Assembly (NCBI GenBank): GCA_035493195.1
Contig: DATJIM010000146.1
Span: forward strand, 1 to 20,054
Length of the DNA stretch: 20,054 bases
Direction of reading: 5' to 3'
From: Schlegelella_A sp035493195
GTDB lineage: Bacteria; Pseudomonadota; Gammaproteobacteria; Burkholderiales; Burkholderiaceae_C
Both the position numbers and the translations under genes were made by a program. Positions within the stretch are counted from its first letter, which is position 1. Every line of letters starts with the position of its first letter. A model generated the notes under the pieces. The model saw only the letters and a program-made list of their open reading frames with translations, was not told where the DNA came from and ran no database searches. Positions 1-6,567 of the stretch are shown in pieces.

Positions 1-692
1 GCAGCGCGCCGCTCGGCCGCTGGCGCGCGCGCCTGCAGCGCAGCGACAGCGCCGTCGCCGACGGCGAAGACGCGGTCGCTCGCGCCCGGCTGGATCGGAT
101 GCATTCCCGTGAACGCGCCGAACGCCGGCAGCACGCCGACGTCGTCGCCGAGCCAGAAGCACGGCAGCCGCAGGTGGTCGAAGCCGCGCCCGCCGATGCC
201 GATGCACGGATGCAGATGGCCGGCGAGGACGTAGCTGCCGCGCTGCGGCCGCGGGTGGTGGCAGAGCGCGAAGCCGTCCTGCACGTACGGCTCGTCGACG
301 ACCTCGATGCCGAGGTGCGCGGGCGGATCGCCGGCGCGATCGTCGTGGTTGCCGCGCACGAGCACGAGCGAGAGCGACGCGTGCGCACGGCGCCAGCGCG
401 CGACCGCGCCGAGCGTCGCGGCGGCGTGCGCGCGCGCCGAATGCAGGAAGTCGCCGAGGAAGACGATCCGGCGCGCGCGCCAGGTCTCGGCGAGCGCAGA
501 GAGCGCCGCGAGCGTCTCGCTCGTCGTGCCGCGCGGCACCGGAACGCCGAGCGCGCGAAACGTCACCGCCTTGCCGATGTGGGCATCGGCGACGAGGAGC
601 GTCCGGCTGGCCGGCACGAACGCCGCCTTCTCGGGCAACAGCGTCAGCGGCTGGCCGCCGGCGACGATCGTCGTCACGCGAGCGCTCGTCAC
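1..692 (-). CDS. pdeM: PdeM-like metallophosphoesterase (ligase-associated DNA damage response endonuclease), partial
   Basis: The minus-strand frame from a GTG at 692 is open to the window edge (about 230 codons seen, C-terminus missing). It has the binuclear-metal phosphoesterase motifs in order: D-A-H (D36/H38), G-D-F-L-H (80-84), G-N-H-D (114-117), a His pair (145-146) and G-H-L-H-P (158-162). Motif order, spacing and the LCHHP and AGHLHP contexts match the PdeM family, proposed to act as a DNA-repair endonuclease or phosphodiesterase beside the Lhr helicase and an ATP-dependent ligase. Family length is roughly 215-235 residues, so little is missing. The GTG start overlaps the slmA stop by 4 bases (GTGA), so it is the last visible gene of the argB-HAD-slmA operon and probably translated by coupling. 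A second GTG 15 bases in is possible. No lhr or lig gene lies in the window. The fold is certain; the exact substrate is inferred. Confidence 0.86.
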   Translation of the reverse strand, partial: MTSARVTTIVAGGQPLTLLPEKAAFVPASRTLLVADAHIGKAVTFRALGVPVPRGTTSETLAALSALAETWRARRIVFLGDFLHSARAHAAATLGAVARWRRAHASLSLVLVRGNHDDRAGDPPAHLGIEVVDEPYVQDGFALCHHPRPQRGSYVLAGHLHPCIGIGGRGFDHLRLPCFWLGDDVGVLPAFGAFTGMHPIQPGASDRVFAVGDGAVAALQARAPAAERRA

Positions 693-1399
693 GCCGCGAA
701 CAGGCGCAGTGCGACGTCGAGGTGCTCGGTCGGGCTCTTCTTGAACCCCGAGCGCGCGAAGCGCTGCAGGCGGCCGATCGCGAACGCGGTCAGCACCGAC
801 GCCTGCGCGTTCGCGTCGACCGTCGGCGTCGTCGAGCCGGCCGCCTCGGCGCGCTGCCGCAGGCTCTGGCGCAGCTGCGATTCGATGCGCTCGAAGAACT
901 GGTTCATGCGCGCGGTCAGGCGGTCGTTCTCGAAGACGAGCGCATCTCCGACCATGACGCGCGTCATGCCGGGGTTCTTCTCGCCGAACTGGAGCAGCAC
1001 GGCGAGGACGCGCTGCACCTGCACGCCGGCGTCGGACTCGCGCTCGACGATCTGGTTGACGAGCGTGAAGACGCTCTGCTCGATGAACTCGATCAGGCCC
1101 TCGAACATCTGCGCCTTGCTCGCGAAGTGGCGATAGAGCGCGGCCTCGGAGACGTCGAGCTTGGCGGCGAGCGCCGCGGTCGTGACGCGCTCGGCGCCCG
1201 GCTCCTGCAGCATCGTCGCCAGCGTCTCCAGGATCTGGACGCGGCGCTCGCCCGGGCGCGGGCGCTTGCGCGTCGGCAGCGACGGCGGCTGGCGAGCGGT
1301 GCCGGGGACGATCGCTTCGTCGGGAAGCGGCGACGACACGCTCGCCTCTTCCTCGGGGTCGCCGGTCACGCTGGCTGGCGGGTCTGAGGAAGGCGTCAT
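689..1399 (-). CDS. slmA: Nucleoid occlusion factor SlmA (TetR family)
   Basis: 236-residue TetR-type regulator. An N-terminal helix-turn-helix (about residues 72-91, ending in EAALYRHFASK) is followed by FEGLIEFIEQSVF, which closely resembles E. coli SlmA. SlmA binds specific chromosomal sites and blocks FtsZ ring assembly over the nucleoid. The protein is longer than E. coli SlmA because of about 45 residues of Pro/Glu/Ser-rich, probably disordered sequence before the DNA-binding domain. ATG 1399 directly abuts the stop codon of the upstream HAD gene (TAG then ATG), which supports this start; GTG codons at residues 11 and 21 are alternatives. The stop overlaps the pdeM start by 4 bases. Family assignment is strong; function is inferred from the family. 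Confidence 0.92.
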   Translation of the reverse strand: MTPSSDPPASVTGDPEEEASVSSPLPDEAIVPGTARQPPSLPTRKRPRPGERRVQILETLATMLQEPGAERVTTAALAAKLDVSEAALYRHFASKAQMFEGLIEFIEQSVFTLVNQIVERESDAGVQVQRVLAVLLQFGEKNPGMTRVMVGDALVFENDRLTARMNQFFERIESQLRQSLRQRAEAAGSTTPTVDANAQASVLTAFAIGRLQRFARSGFKKSPTEHLDVALRLFAA

Positions 1400-2200
1400 C
1401 TACAAGCGTGCCAGGTCCCGGAGCGCGCCGATTTTGGCACACAGGTACGGCGGGTTCGGGCAGCGTCGGCGCGTCGGTCCGACGGGCGCACCGGCGTTGC
1501 CGAGATCGCGCCGCGTGCCGCGGAAGCGGCCGCCGAGATAGCGCTGCATCCAGACCGTGCGCATCCCGACCGAGCGCGCCGCCTTCAGATGCGCGAGCGT
1601 GTCCTCGACGAGGATGCAGCGCGCGGGCGCGACGCCGAGGCGCGCGGCGATGCGCCGCAGCATGCGCGCGTCGGGTTTCGGTCGCAGCGCGCCGAACATG
1701 GTCATGTCCTCGATCGTGATGACGCCCTCGACATGCCGAAGCAGCCGGAGCGTGCGCAGGACGCGCATCGCGTACGCGCGCGGCGCATTGGTGACGATGA
1801 GCTTTCTGCCCGGCAGGCGCGCGAGCGCCGCGCGGTCGTGCGCGCTCGTCCGCACCCGCTCCTCGAGACCGGGCAGGCGATGCGTCTCTTCGAGGAAGTG
1901 CGCCGCCCTCACGCCGTGGTGGCGAACGAGCCCGAGCAGCGTCGCGCCGTAGCGCAACCAGTAGCTCTCGCGCAGCCTTCCGGCTTCGTCGTCGTCGACG
2001 CCGAGGTGCGACGCAACGTACTCGCCCATGGCGACGTGCAGCGCGCCGAACGAGGCGTGAGACGCATCGTGCAGGGTGTTGTCGAGATCAAGGAGCCAGA
2101 CCGGAGTAGGCGCAGCGCGACAGGCCTTCGCAGAAGGCCGCCCCTCCCTCTCGGAGGGAGGGGTTGAGGAGGGAGCAATCCTGTTGGTTCGAAGAACCAT
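1400..2200 (-). CDS. HAD-family pyrimidine 5'-nucleotidase-like hydrolase
   Basis: 266-residue haloacid-dehalogenase phosphatase. Motif I is DLDNTLHD (nucleophile D38, acid/base D40), motif II is LIVTNAPR, the motif III lysine is in RPKPDARML, and motif IV is LVEDTLAHL. The helical cap between motifs I and II and the C-terminal ...RDLARL tail fit the SDT1/pyrimidine 5'-nucleotidase subgroup that commonly sits between argB and slmA in betaproteobacteria; it would dephosphorylate nucleoside monophosphates in the cytoplasm. The only standard start is ATG 2200, because an in-frame stop lies just upstream inside argB. About 31 residues before the core are encoded by the palindromic repeats listed separately and are low-complexity and non-conserved in appearance. 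Ten bases separate it from argB; it abuts slmA with no gap. The substrate is inferred. Confidence 0.88.
   Translation of the reverse strand: MVLRTNRIAPSSTPPSEREGRPSAKACRAAPTPVWLLDLDNTLHDASHASFGALHVAMGEYVASHLGVDDDEAGRLRESYWLRYGATLLGLVRHHGVRAAHFLEETHRLPGLEERVRTSAHDRAALARLPGRKLIVTNAPRAYAMRVLRTLRLLRHVEGVITIEDMTMFGALRPKPDARMLRRIAARLGVAPARCILVEDTLAHLKAARSVGMRTVWMQRYLGGRFRGTRRDLGNAGAPVGPTRRRCPNPPYLCAKIGALRDLARL
2123..2163. repeat. Two adjacent palindromes inside the 5' end of the HAD gene
   Basis: The first palindrome has 7-base arms, 2123-2129 and 2133-2139 (ggccttc / gaaggcc), around a 3-base loop. The second has 10-base arms, 2141-2150 and 2154-2163 (cccctccctc / gagggagggg), around the loop tcg. 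The C-tract palindrome has the look of the short intergenic repeats seen in many beta- and gammaproteobacteria, but here it is translated as part of the HAD N-terminus. There is no T-tract, so it is not a convincing terminator. Confidence 0.75.
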
Positions 2201-2233
2201 GATCCGCTCGCTACCGCGAGCGGATCATGGTTC
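2194..2233. repeat. 18-bp perfect inverted repeat spanning argB stop and HAD start
   Basis: Arms 2194-2211 and 2216-2233 are perfectly complementary, with a 4-base loop (tacc, 2212-2215). On the minus strand the 5' arm is the last codons of argB, the loop overlaps the argB stop (2213-2211), and the 3' arm contains the HAD start codon (2200-2198). A competing 6-bp hairpin can form between 2185-2190 (tggttc) and 2194-2199 (gaacca), which shares an arm with the large hairpin. In mRNA the large hairpin would hide the HAD start until a ribosome finishing argB opens it, so translational coupling is a likely effect. Confidence 0.85.
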
Positions 2234-3134
2234 CGTACGCCTGTTCGGTGAGGATCTCGAGCAGCATCGCGTGCGGCACACGGCCGTCGATGACGTGGAC
2301 GGCGTTGACGCCGTTCTTCGCCGCGTCGAGCGCCGACTGGATCTTCGGCAGCATGCCGCCCGAGATCGTGCCGTCGGCGAACAGGTCGTCGATCTCGCGC
2401 GCCGACAGATTCGTCAGGAGCTTGCCGGACTTGTCGAGGACCCCCGGCGTGTTGGTCAGCATCATCAGCTTCTCGGCCTTCAGGACCTCGGCGAGCTTGC
2501 CGGCGACGACGTCGGCGTTGATGTTGTAGTTCTCGTTGTCGGCGCCGAAGCCGAGCGGCGAGACGACCGGGATGAACTGGTCCTCCTGGAGCGCGCGCAC
2601 GACGCCCGGGTCGATCGACTCGATCGCGCCGACCATGCCGACGTCGTGCTCCTTGGACGGATCGTTGAGGTCGACCATGCGCAGCTTCTTCGCGCGGATC
2701 AGTCCGCCGTCGCGGCCGGTCAGGCCGACCGCCTTGCCGCCGGCGACGTTGATCAGGCCGACGATGTCCTGCTGGACCTGGCCCGCGAGCACCCACTCGA
2801 CGACCTCCATCGTCTCCTCGTCGGTGACGCGCATGCCCTGGATGAACTGGCCCTTCTTGCCGATCTTGGCGAGTGCCTCTTCGATCTGCGGCCCGCCGCC
2901 GTGGACGACGACCGGATTCATGCCGACCAGCTTCAGCAGCACGACGTCCTCGGCGAAGTCCTGCTGCAGCGCGGGATCGGTCATCGCGTTGCCGCCGTAC
3001 TTGATGACGATCGTCTTGCCGTGGAAGCGCCGGATGTACGGCAGCGCCTGGGCGAGGATCTCGGCCTTGTCGCGCGGCGCGACGTGGCGAAGGTCGTGGT
3101 CGCCGTTGCCGGCGGCAGGAGGCTGTGCGGTCAT
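2211..3134 (-). CDS. argB: Acetylglutamate kinase
   Basis: 307 residues. Amino-acid-kinase fold with the Lys-Gly-rich start IKYGGNAM, the acetylglutamate-binding loop VVVHGGGPQIEEAL, GLTGRDGGLI, NENYNINADVVAGKLA, and the C-terminal ADGTISGGMLPKI and HVIDGRVPHAMLLEI segments, all typical of ArgB. It phosphorylates N-acetylglutamate in the second step of arginine biosynthesis, in the cytoplasm. The sequence is highly conserved and uninterrupted. The start chosen is ATG 3134; sequence upstream in the same frame has no ArgB character. No Shine-Dalgarno sequence is visible. It is the first gene of a minus-strand operon with the HAD hydrolase, slmA and pdeM, and is divergent from the Bug receptor gene, with 60 bases between the two start codons. 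Confidence 0.97.
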   Translation of the reverse strand: MTAQPPAAGNGDHDLRHVAPRDKAEILAQALPYIRRFHGKTIVIKYGGNAMTDPALQQDFAEDVVLLKLVGMNPVVVHGGGPQIEEALAKIGKKGQFIQGMRVTDEETMEVVEWVLAGQVQQDIVGLINVAGGKAVGLTGRDGGLIRAKKLRMVDLNDPSKEHDVGMVGAIESIDPGVVRALQEDQFIPVVSPLGFGADNENYNINADVVAGKLAEVLKAEKLMMLTNTPGVLDKSGKLLTNLSAREIDDLFADGTISGGMLPKIQSALDAAKNGVNAVHVIDGRVPHAMLLEILTEQAYGTMIRSR

Positions 3135-3194
3135 GCGGTGCGAGGGCCGTGCGGAATGCGGCCAGAATCCTAACCTCGGAGAAGGACAGAAGAG
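3135..3194. promoter_or_regulatory. Divergent promoter region between argB and the Bug receptor gene
   Basis: This is the only space available for both promoters. Candidate -10 elements are cagaat (3163-3168) for the plus-strand gene and TAGGAT (3172-3167 on the minus strand) for argB, so the two would overlap. No good -35 element was found for either. A Shine-Dalgarno-like aagga (3182-3186) lies 8 bases before the ATG at 3195. The promoter assignments are weak; the ribosome-binding site is reasonable. Confidence 0.35.
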
Positions 3195-4193
3195 ATGTTC
3201 GACAACGCTTTCCGCACCTGCGCGCGCGCCGCGCTCGCTTTCACGGTCGCCGCCGTCGCGACCGCCGCCGCCGCGCAGACCGCGCCCGCCGCCGACTGGC
3301 CGAAGGGCCCCGTGCACATCATCGTCCCCTACGGGCCGGGGTCGACGCCGGACATCATCGCGCGCATCGTCGGCGACCGGCTGGCGAAGCGAACCGGCCA
3401 GCCGGTGATCGTCGAGAACAAGCCGGGGGCGGCGGGCAACCTCGGCACCGACGCGATCGCCAAGGCGGCGCCCGACGGCCAGACGATCGGCGTCAGCATC
3501 GCCGGCCCGCTCGGCGTCAACGCCCTCCTCTTCAAGAAGATGCCGTACGACCCCGCCAAGGACCTCGACCTCGTCAGCATCGCGGCGACGCAGCCAAGCG
3601 TCCTCGTCGTGCCGAGCACGCTCGGCGTGTCGAGCACCGACGAGCTGATCGCACTGATGAAGAAGAACCCCGGCAAGTACAACTACGCATCGATGGGCGC
3701 GGGAACGATCTCGCACCTCGCGATGGAGTCGCTCGCGGCGAAGAGCGGAACGACGATCGTCCACGTGCCCTACGCCGGCTCGGGCCCGGCGGTGACCGCG
3801 CTGCTCGCCGGCAACGCCGACGTCGCCGTCCTTCCCGCGGCGGCGGTGATGCCGCAGGTGAAGGCGGGCAAGGTGAAGGCGCTCGCCGTCGCGACCGCCA
3901 AACGCTCGCCTTCGCTGCCCGAACTGCCGACGCTCGCCGAAGCCGGGCTCAAGGACATCCAGGCCGACGCCTGGATGGGCTTCGTCGTTCCTGCGAAGAC
4001 GCCCGAAGCGGTCGTGCGTCGCCTGCACGGCGAGCTCGTGCAGATCCTCGCCGACCCCGAAGTGCGCGACAAGCTCAGGCTCCAGTACATGGACGTCGTC
4101 GCCGACACGCCGGCGGAGGCGCGCGCAGTGCTCGCTGCCGACATTGAGCGCTGGCGGCCGATCATCCAGAAGAACAACATCACGCTCGACTGA
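3195..4193 (+). CDS. Bug/TctC-family periplasmic solute-binding receptor
   Basis: 332 residues. The N-terminal signal peptide (about residues 1-27) has an Ala/Val-rich core ending in AAAAQ. The mature protein opens with WPKGPVHIIVPYGPGSTPDIIAR, the hallmark of tripartite-tricarboxylate-transporter receptors of the Bug family, followed by GQPVIVENKPGAAGNLG and DGQTIGV, and later HVPYAGSGPAVTALLAGNADV. The family binds small carboxylates or amides in the periplasm; many members are orphans with no TctA/TctB membrane genes, as here. Its stop overlaps the start of the FAD oxidoreductase (TGATG), suggesting a shared substrate pathway. The ligand cannot be read from the sequence. Large expansions of this family are typical of Burkholderiales. 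Confidence 0.93.
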   Translation: MFDNAFRTCARAALAFTVAAVATAAAAQTAPAADWPKGPVHIIVPYGPGSTPDIIARIVGDRLAKRTGQPVIVENKPGAAGNLGTDAIAKAAPDGQTIGVSIAGPLGVNALLFKKMPYDPAKDLDLVSIAATQPSVLVVPSTLGVSSTDELIALMKKNPGKYNYASMGAGTISHLAMESLAAKSGTTIVHVPYAGSGPAVTALLAGNADVAVLPAAAVMPQVKAGKVKALAVATAKRSPSLPELPTLAEAGLKDIQADAWMGFVVPAKTPEAVVRRLHGELVQILADPEVRDKLRLQYMDVVADTPAEARAVLAADIERWRPIIQKNNITLD

Positions 4194-5551
4194 TGCGAGC
4201 GATCGCCGAGCCGGCGCGCGAGACCCCGGTCTTCGGCGAATTCGACGTCGTCGTCCTCGGCGGCGGCCCTGCCGGCATCGCGGCGGGGACGGCCGCGGCG
4301 CGCGGCGGCGCGAAGACGCTTCTCGTCGAACGCTACGGCTTTCTCGGCGGCATGGGCACGGCCGCCGGCGTCACCAACTTCTGCGGCCTCCACGCCAACG
4401 TCCACGGCGAGCACGTCCGGGTCGTTCGCGGCGTCGCCGACGAGTTGCTCGATCGCGTGGCCGCGCTCGACGGCCTCAACGAGCCGCATCTCGTCTTCGG
4501 CAGGATCCTCGCGCAGGCGTACGACACGGCGGCGTTCAAGTGCGCGGCCGACCAGATGCTGCTCGGCGCCGGCGCGAACGCGCTCTTCCACGCCACCGCG
4601 GTCGGCGTCGTTCGCGACGAGCGCGGCGACGTCGATGCGCTGCTCGTCGAAACGCGCTCGGGCCGTTGCGCCGTGCGGGCGGCGACCTTCGTCGACTGCT
4701 CGGGCGACGGCGATCTCGCCCACTTCGCCGGCGCAGCGATGGCGCAGGGTTCGCAGATGCTCTACCCGACGCTGATGTTTCGCGTCGGCGCGGTCGACGA
4801 CGCGCGCGCCGGCGAAGCCTGGCGGACGATTCCGGCGCTGATGGACGCGGCGGAGGCTGCCGGCGAATTCAGCTTCCCGCGCCGCGGCGCGATCGTGCGG
4901 CCGCAGCGCCACGCCGGCGAGTGGCGAGTCAACGTCACCCAGCTGAAGAACGCCGACGGCTCGGCAGTCGACGGCACCGACGCGCTCGCGCTGTCGCGCG
5001 CCGAGGTCGAGGGCCGTCGCCAGGCGGTCGACTATCTGCGCTTCCTGCGCGCGCGCGTTCCAGGCTTCGAGCGTGCGTACCTGCTCGAGATCGCGCCACA
5101 GGTCGGCATCCGCGAGACGCGGCGTCTGGTCGGCGAGCACGTCCTGAGCGGCGACGACGTCGTCGCGTGCGCCGACTTCGCCGACACGATCGGCGTCAAC
5201 GGCTGGCCGCTCGAGCTGCACGTCGCGGGCGACGTCGAGTGGCGCTGGCCGGCGGTGGGCTCGCGCGGCTTCAACCAGCTGCCGCTGCGCATGCTCCTGC
5301 CGGCCGACGTGGGCGGCGCGCGTGCGCCGCGCAACGTCGTCGTCGCCGGTCGCTGCGCGTCGATGACGCACGACGGCCAGTCGGCGGCGCGCGTCAGCGG
5401 CGGCTGCTTCGTCATGGGGCAGGCGGCCGGCACGCTCGCCGCGCTCGCGCGCCGGCGCTCGCAGGCGCTGCGCGCGGTGCCGGTCGACGCCGTCCAGCAG
5501 GTGCTCGCCGCCGACGGCGTCTATCTCGGCACCGCGCTGCCCGCCGGCTGA
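4193..5551 (+). CDS. FAD-dependent oxidoreductase (FAD_oxidored type)
   Basis: 452 residues. The Rossmann ADP-binding motif VVVLGGGPAGIAAG (glycines about 23-28) is followed by an acidic residue after the second strand (LLVE). FLGGMGTAAGVTN follows, and a second FAD-contacting segment near the C-terminus contains VVVAGRCASMTHDGQSAAR and VMGQAAGTLAAL. This arrangement fits the FAD_oxidored (PF12831-like) group, cytoplasmic or peripheral flavoproteins that oxidise organic acids and other small molecules. No signal peptide is seen. ATG 4193 overlaps the stop of the Bug receptor gene by one base, so the two are translationally coupled. The specific reaction is unknown; from context it may act on the solute captured by the receptor, which is inference. 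Confidence 0.88.
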   Translation: MRAIAEPARETPVFGEFDVVVLGGGPAGIAAGTAAARGGAKTLLVERYGFLGGMGTAAGVTNFCGLHANVHGEHVRVVRGVADELLDRVAALDGLNEPHLVFGRILAQAYDTAAFKCAADQMLLGAGANALFHATAVGVVRDERGDVDALLVETRSGRCAVRAATFVDCSGDGDLAHFAGAAMAQGSQMLYPTLMFRVGAVDDARAGEAWRTIPALMDAAEAAGEFSFPRRGAIVRPQRHAGEWRVNVTQLKNADGSAVDGTDALALSRAEVEGRRQAVDYLRFLRARVPGFERAYLLEIAPQVGIRETRRLVGEHVLSGDDVVACADFADTIGVNGWPLELHVAGDVEWRWPAVGSRGFNQLPLRMLLPADVGGARAPRNVVVAGRCASMTHDGQSAARVSGGCFVMGQAAGTLAALARRRSQALRAVPVDAVQQVLAADGVYLGTALPAG

Positions 5552-5648
5552 ACCCGGGATTGCGCACGCGTCGCTGCAGCCACGCGCGCGCTCTGTAATG
5601 ATCGGCGTGCCGACGAAGACCAAGCGGCATTCGACGGAGCCGATCACC

Positions 5649-6386
5649 ATGACGATCCAACGCCTTCCTTCGTTCTCGCTTGCGCGTCGCGCCGGGCTGC
5701 TCGCGACGTTTGCCGCCGCGCTCGTCGCCGGCGGCATCGTTCCGGTCGTGACGAAAGCCGCCGAACCGGCGGTGAAGATCGCGCCGCCCGCGGTCGACGC
5801 GACCACCGCCGCATCGGGGATGCAGACCGCGGTGTTCGCCGGCGGCTGCTTCTGGGGCGTTCAGGGCGTCTTCCAGCGCGTGCAAGGCGTGTCGCAGGCC
5901 GTCTCGGGCTACTCCGGTGGCGCCGAGAAGACCGCGATGTACGAGCTCGTGGGCAGCGGCCTCACCGGCCATGCCGAATCGGTCAAGGTCACGTACGACC
6001 CGAAAAGGGTGAGCTACGGGACGCTGCTGCAGATCTTCTTCTCGGTCGTCCACGATCCGACGCAGCTCAACCGCCAGGGCCCGGACAGCGGAACGCAGTA
6101 CCGCTCGGCGATCTTCTATGCGGACGCGGCGCAGAAGGAGACGGCCGAGAAGTACATCGCCCAGCTCGATGCCGCCAAGTCGTACCAGAAGAAGATCGTC
6201 ACGCAGGTCGCTCCGCTGGTCGCGTTCTATCCCGCCGAGGCGTACCACCAGGACTACCTGACCCTGCACCCGACGTCGGGCTACATCGTCTACAACGACC
6301 TGCCGAAGATCGAGAACCTGAAGGCGATCTTTCCGCAGCAGTATCGCGCCGAGCCGGCGCTGGTGATGGCACGCGGCAAGTCGTAG
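5649..6386 (+). CDS. msrA: Peptide-methionine (S)-S-oxide reductase MsrA, exported form
   Basis: 245 residues from ATG 5649. That start has ggag at 5636-5639 nine bases upstream and gives an Arg-containing n-region and a hydrophobic core (LLATFAAALVAGGIV), a plausible signal peptide. An ATG at 5598 in frame would add 17 polar residues and has no ribosome-binding site, so it is less likely. The catalytic motif is AGGCFWGVQGVF (Cys about residue 67), followed by SGYSGG, GHAESVKVTYDP, FFSVVHDPTQLNRQGPDSGTQY and YHQDYL, all diagnostic of MsrA. The enzyme reduces methionine-S-sulfoxide; here it probably repairs periplasmic proteins. The catalytic cysteine is the only cysteine in the protein, so there is no resolving cysteine. 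Confidence 0.94.
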   Translation: MTIQRLPSFSLARRAGLLATFAAALVAGGIVPVVTKAAEPAVKIAPPAVDATTAASGMQTAVFAGGCFWGVQGVFQRVQGVSQAVSGYSGGAEKTAMYELVGSGLTGHAESVKVTYDPKRVSYGTLLQIFFSVVHDPTQLNRQGPDSGTQYRSAIFYADAAQKETAEKYIAQLDAAKSYQKKIVTQVAPLVAFYPAEAYHQDYLTLHPTSGYIVYNDLPKIENLKAIFPQQYRAEPALVMARGKS

Positions 6387-6487
6387 CGCGGGGGTCGCGT
6401 TTCGCGGCGCGTCACGCCGCCCCGCAGCGCGCCTGACGATTCGCCTCGCGGCGCGTGGGGCACACCCGGTTTTGCGACGATCGGCAC

Positions 6488-6523
6488 GCCTAGGGTGACC
6501 TCCTTAGGCCGCGCAACTAGAGT
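6488..6523 (+). promoter_or_regulatory. Candidate phasin promoter with overlapping dyad
   Basis: A sigma70-like promoter can be drawn with -35 gtgacc (6495-6500), a 17-base spacer and -10 TAGAGT (6518-6523), leaving a leader of roughly 40 bases before the phasin ATG. The -35 lies inside an imperfect palindrome of 8-base arms, 6488-6495 (gcctaggg) and 6502-6509 (ccttaggc), one mismatch, 6-base centre, which could be an operator. A second small dyad, gctgc-N5-gcagc (6534-6548), falls just downstream of the predicted transcription start. The regulator is unknown; PhaR is a possibility only because of the gene controlled. Confidence 0.4.
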
Positions 6524-6567
6524 GTGCTCGACGGCTGCACGACGCAGCCACACGACAGGAGCACGCG

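Noticed and set aside
2181..2204. ggttcgaagaacc resembling a tRNA T-arm
   Set aside because: The pairing leaves only a 3-base loop, there is no acceptor, D- or anticodon arm around it, and the sequence is part of the inverted repeat.
2076..3173. Plus-strand open frame opposite argB
   Set aside because: Its product is Asp/Arg/Leu-rich antisense of a strongly conserved ArgB.
5598..5648. Upstream ATG for msrA at 5598
   Set aside because: It adds 17 polar residues ahead of the signal peptide and lacks a ribosome-binding site, whereas ATG 5649 has ggag at good spacing.
2211..5806. Very long minus-strand open frames covering argB-Bug (2211-4028) and Bug-FAD-msrA (3770-5806)
   Set aside because: They are by-products of high GC and heavy use of GTC/CTC/GAC codons, whose complements are not stops. 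Beyond the argB part of the first one the translations are low-complexity Arg/Asp/Ala/Val-rich with no family motif, while the opposite strand holds clear genes.
6404..6420. Hairpin gcggcg-cgtca-cgccgc after msrA as a terminator
   Set aside because: No T-tract follows, and short GC palindromes are expected by chance at this base composition.
6387..6487. Possible small gene between msrA and the phasin promoter
   Set aside because: No start with a ribosome-binding site and no coding character; it looks like ordinary spacer DNA.
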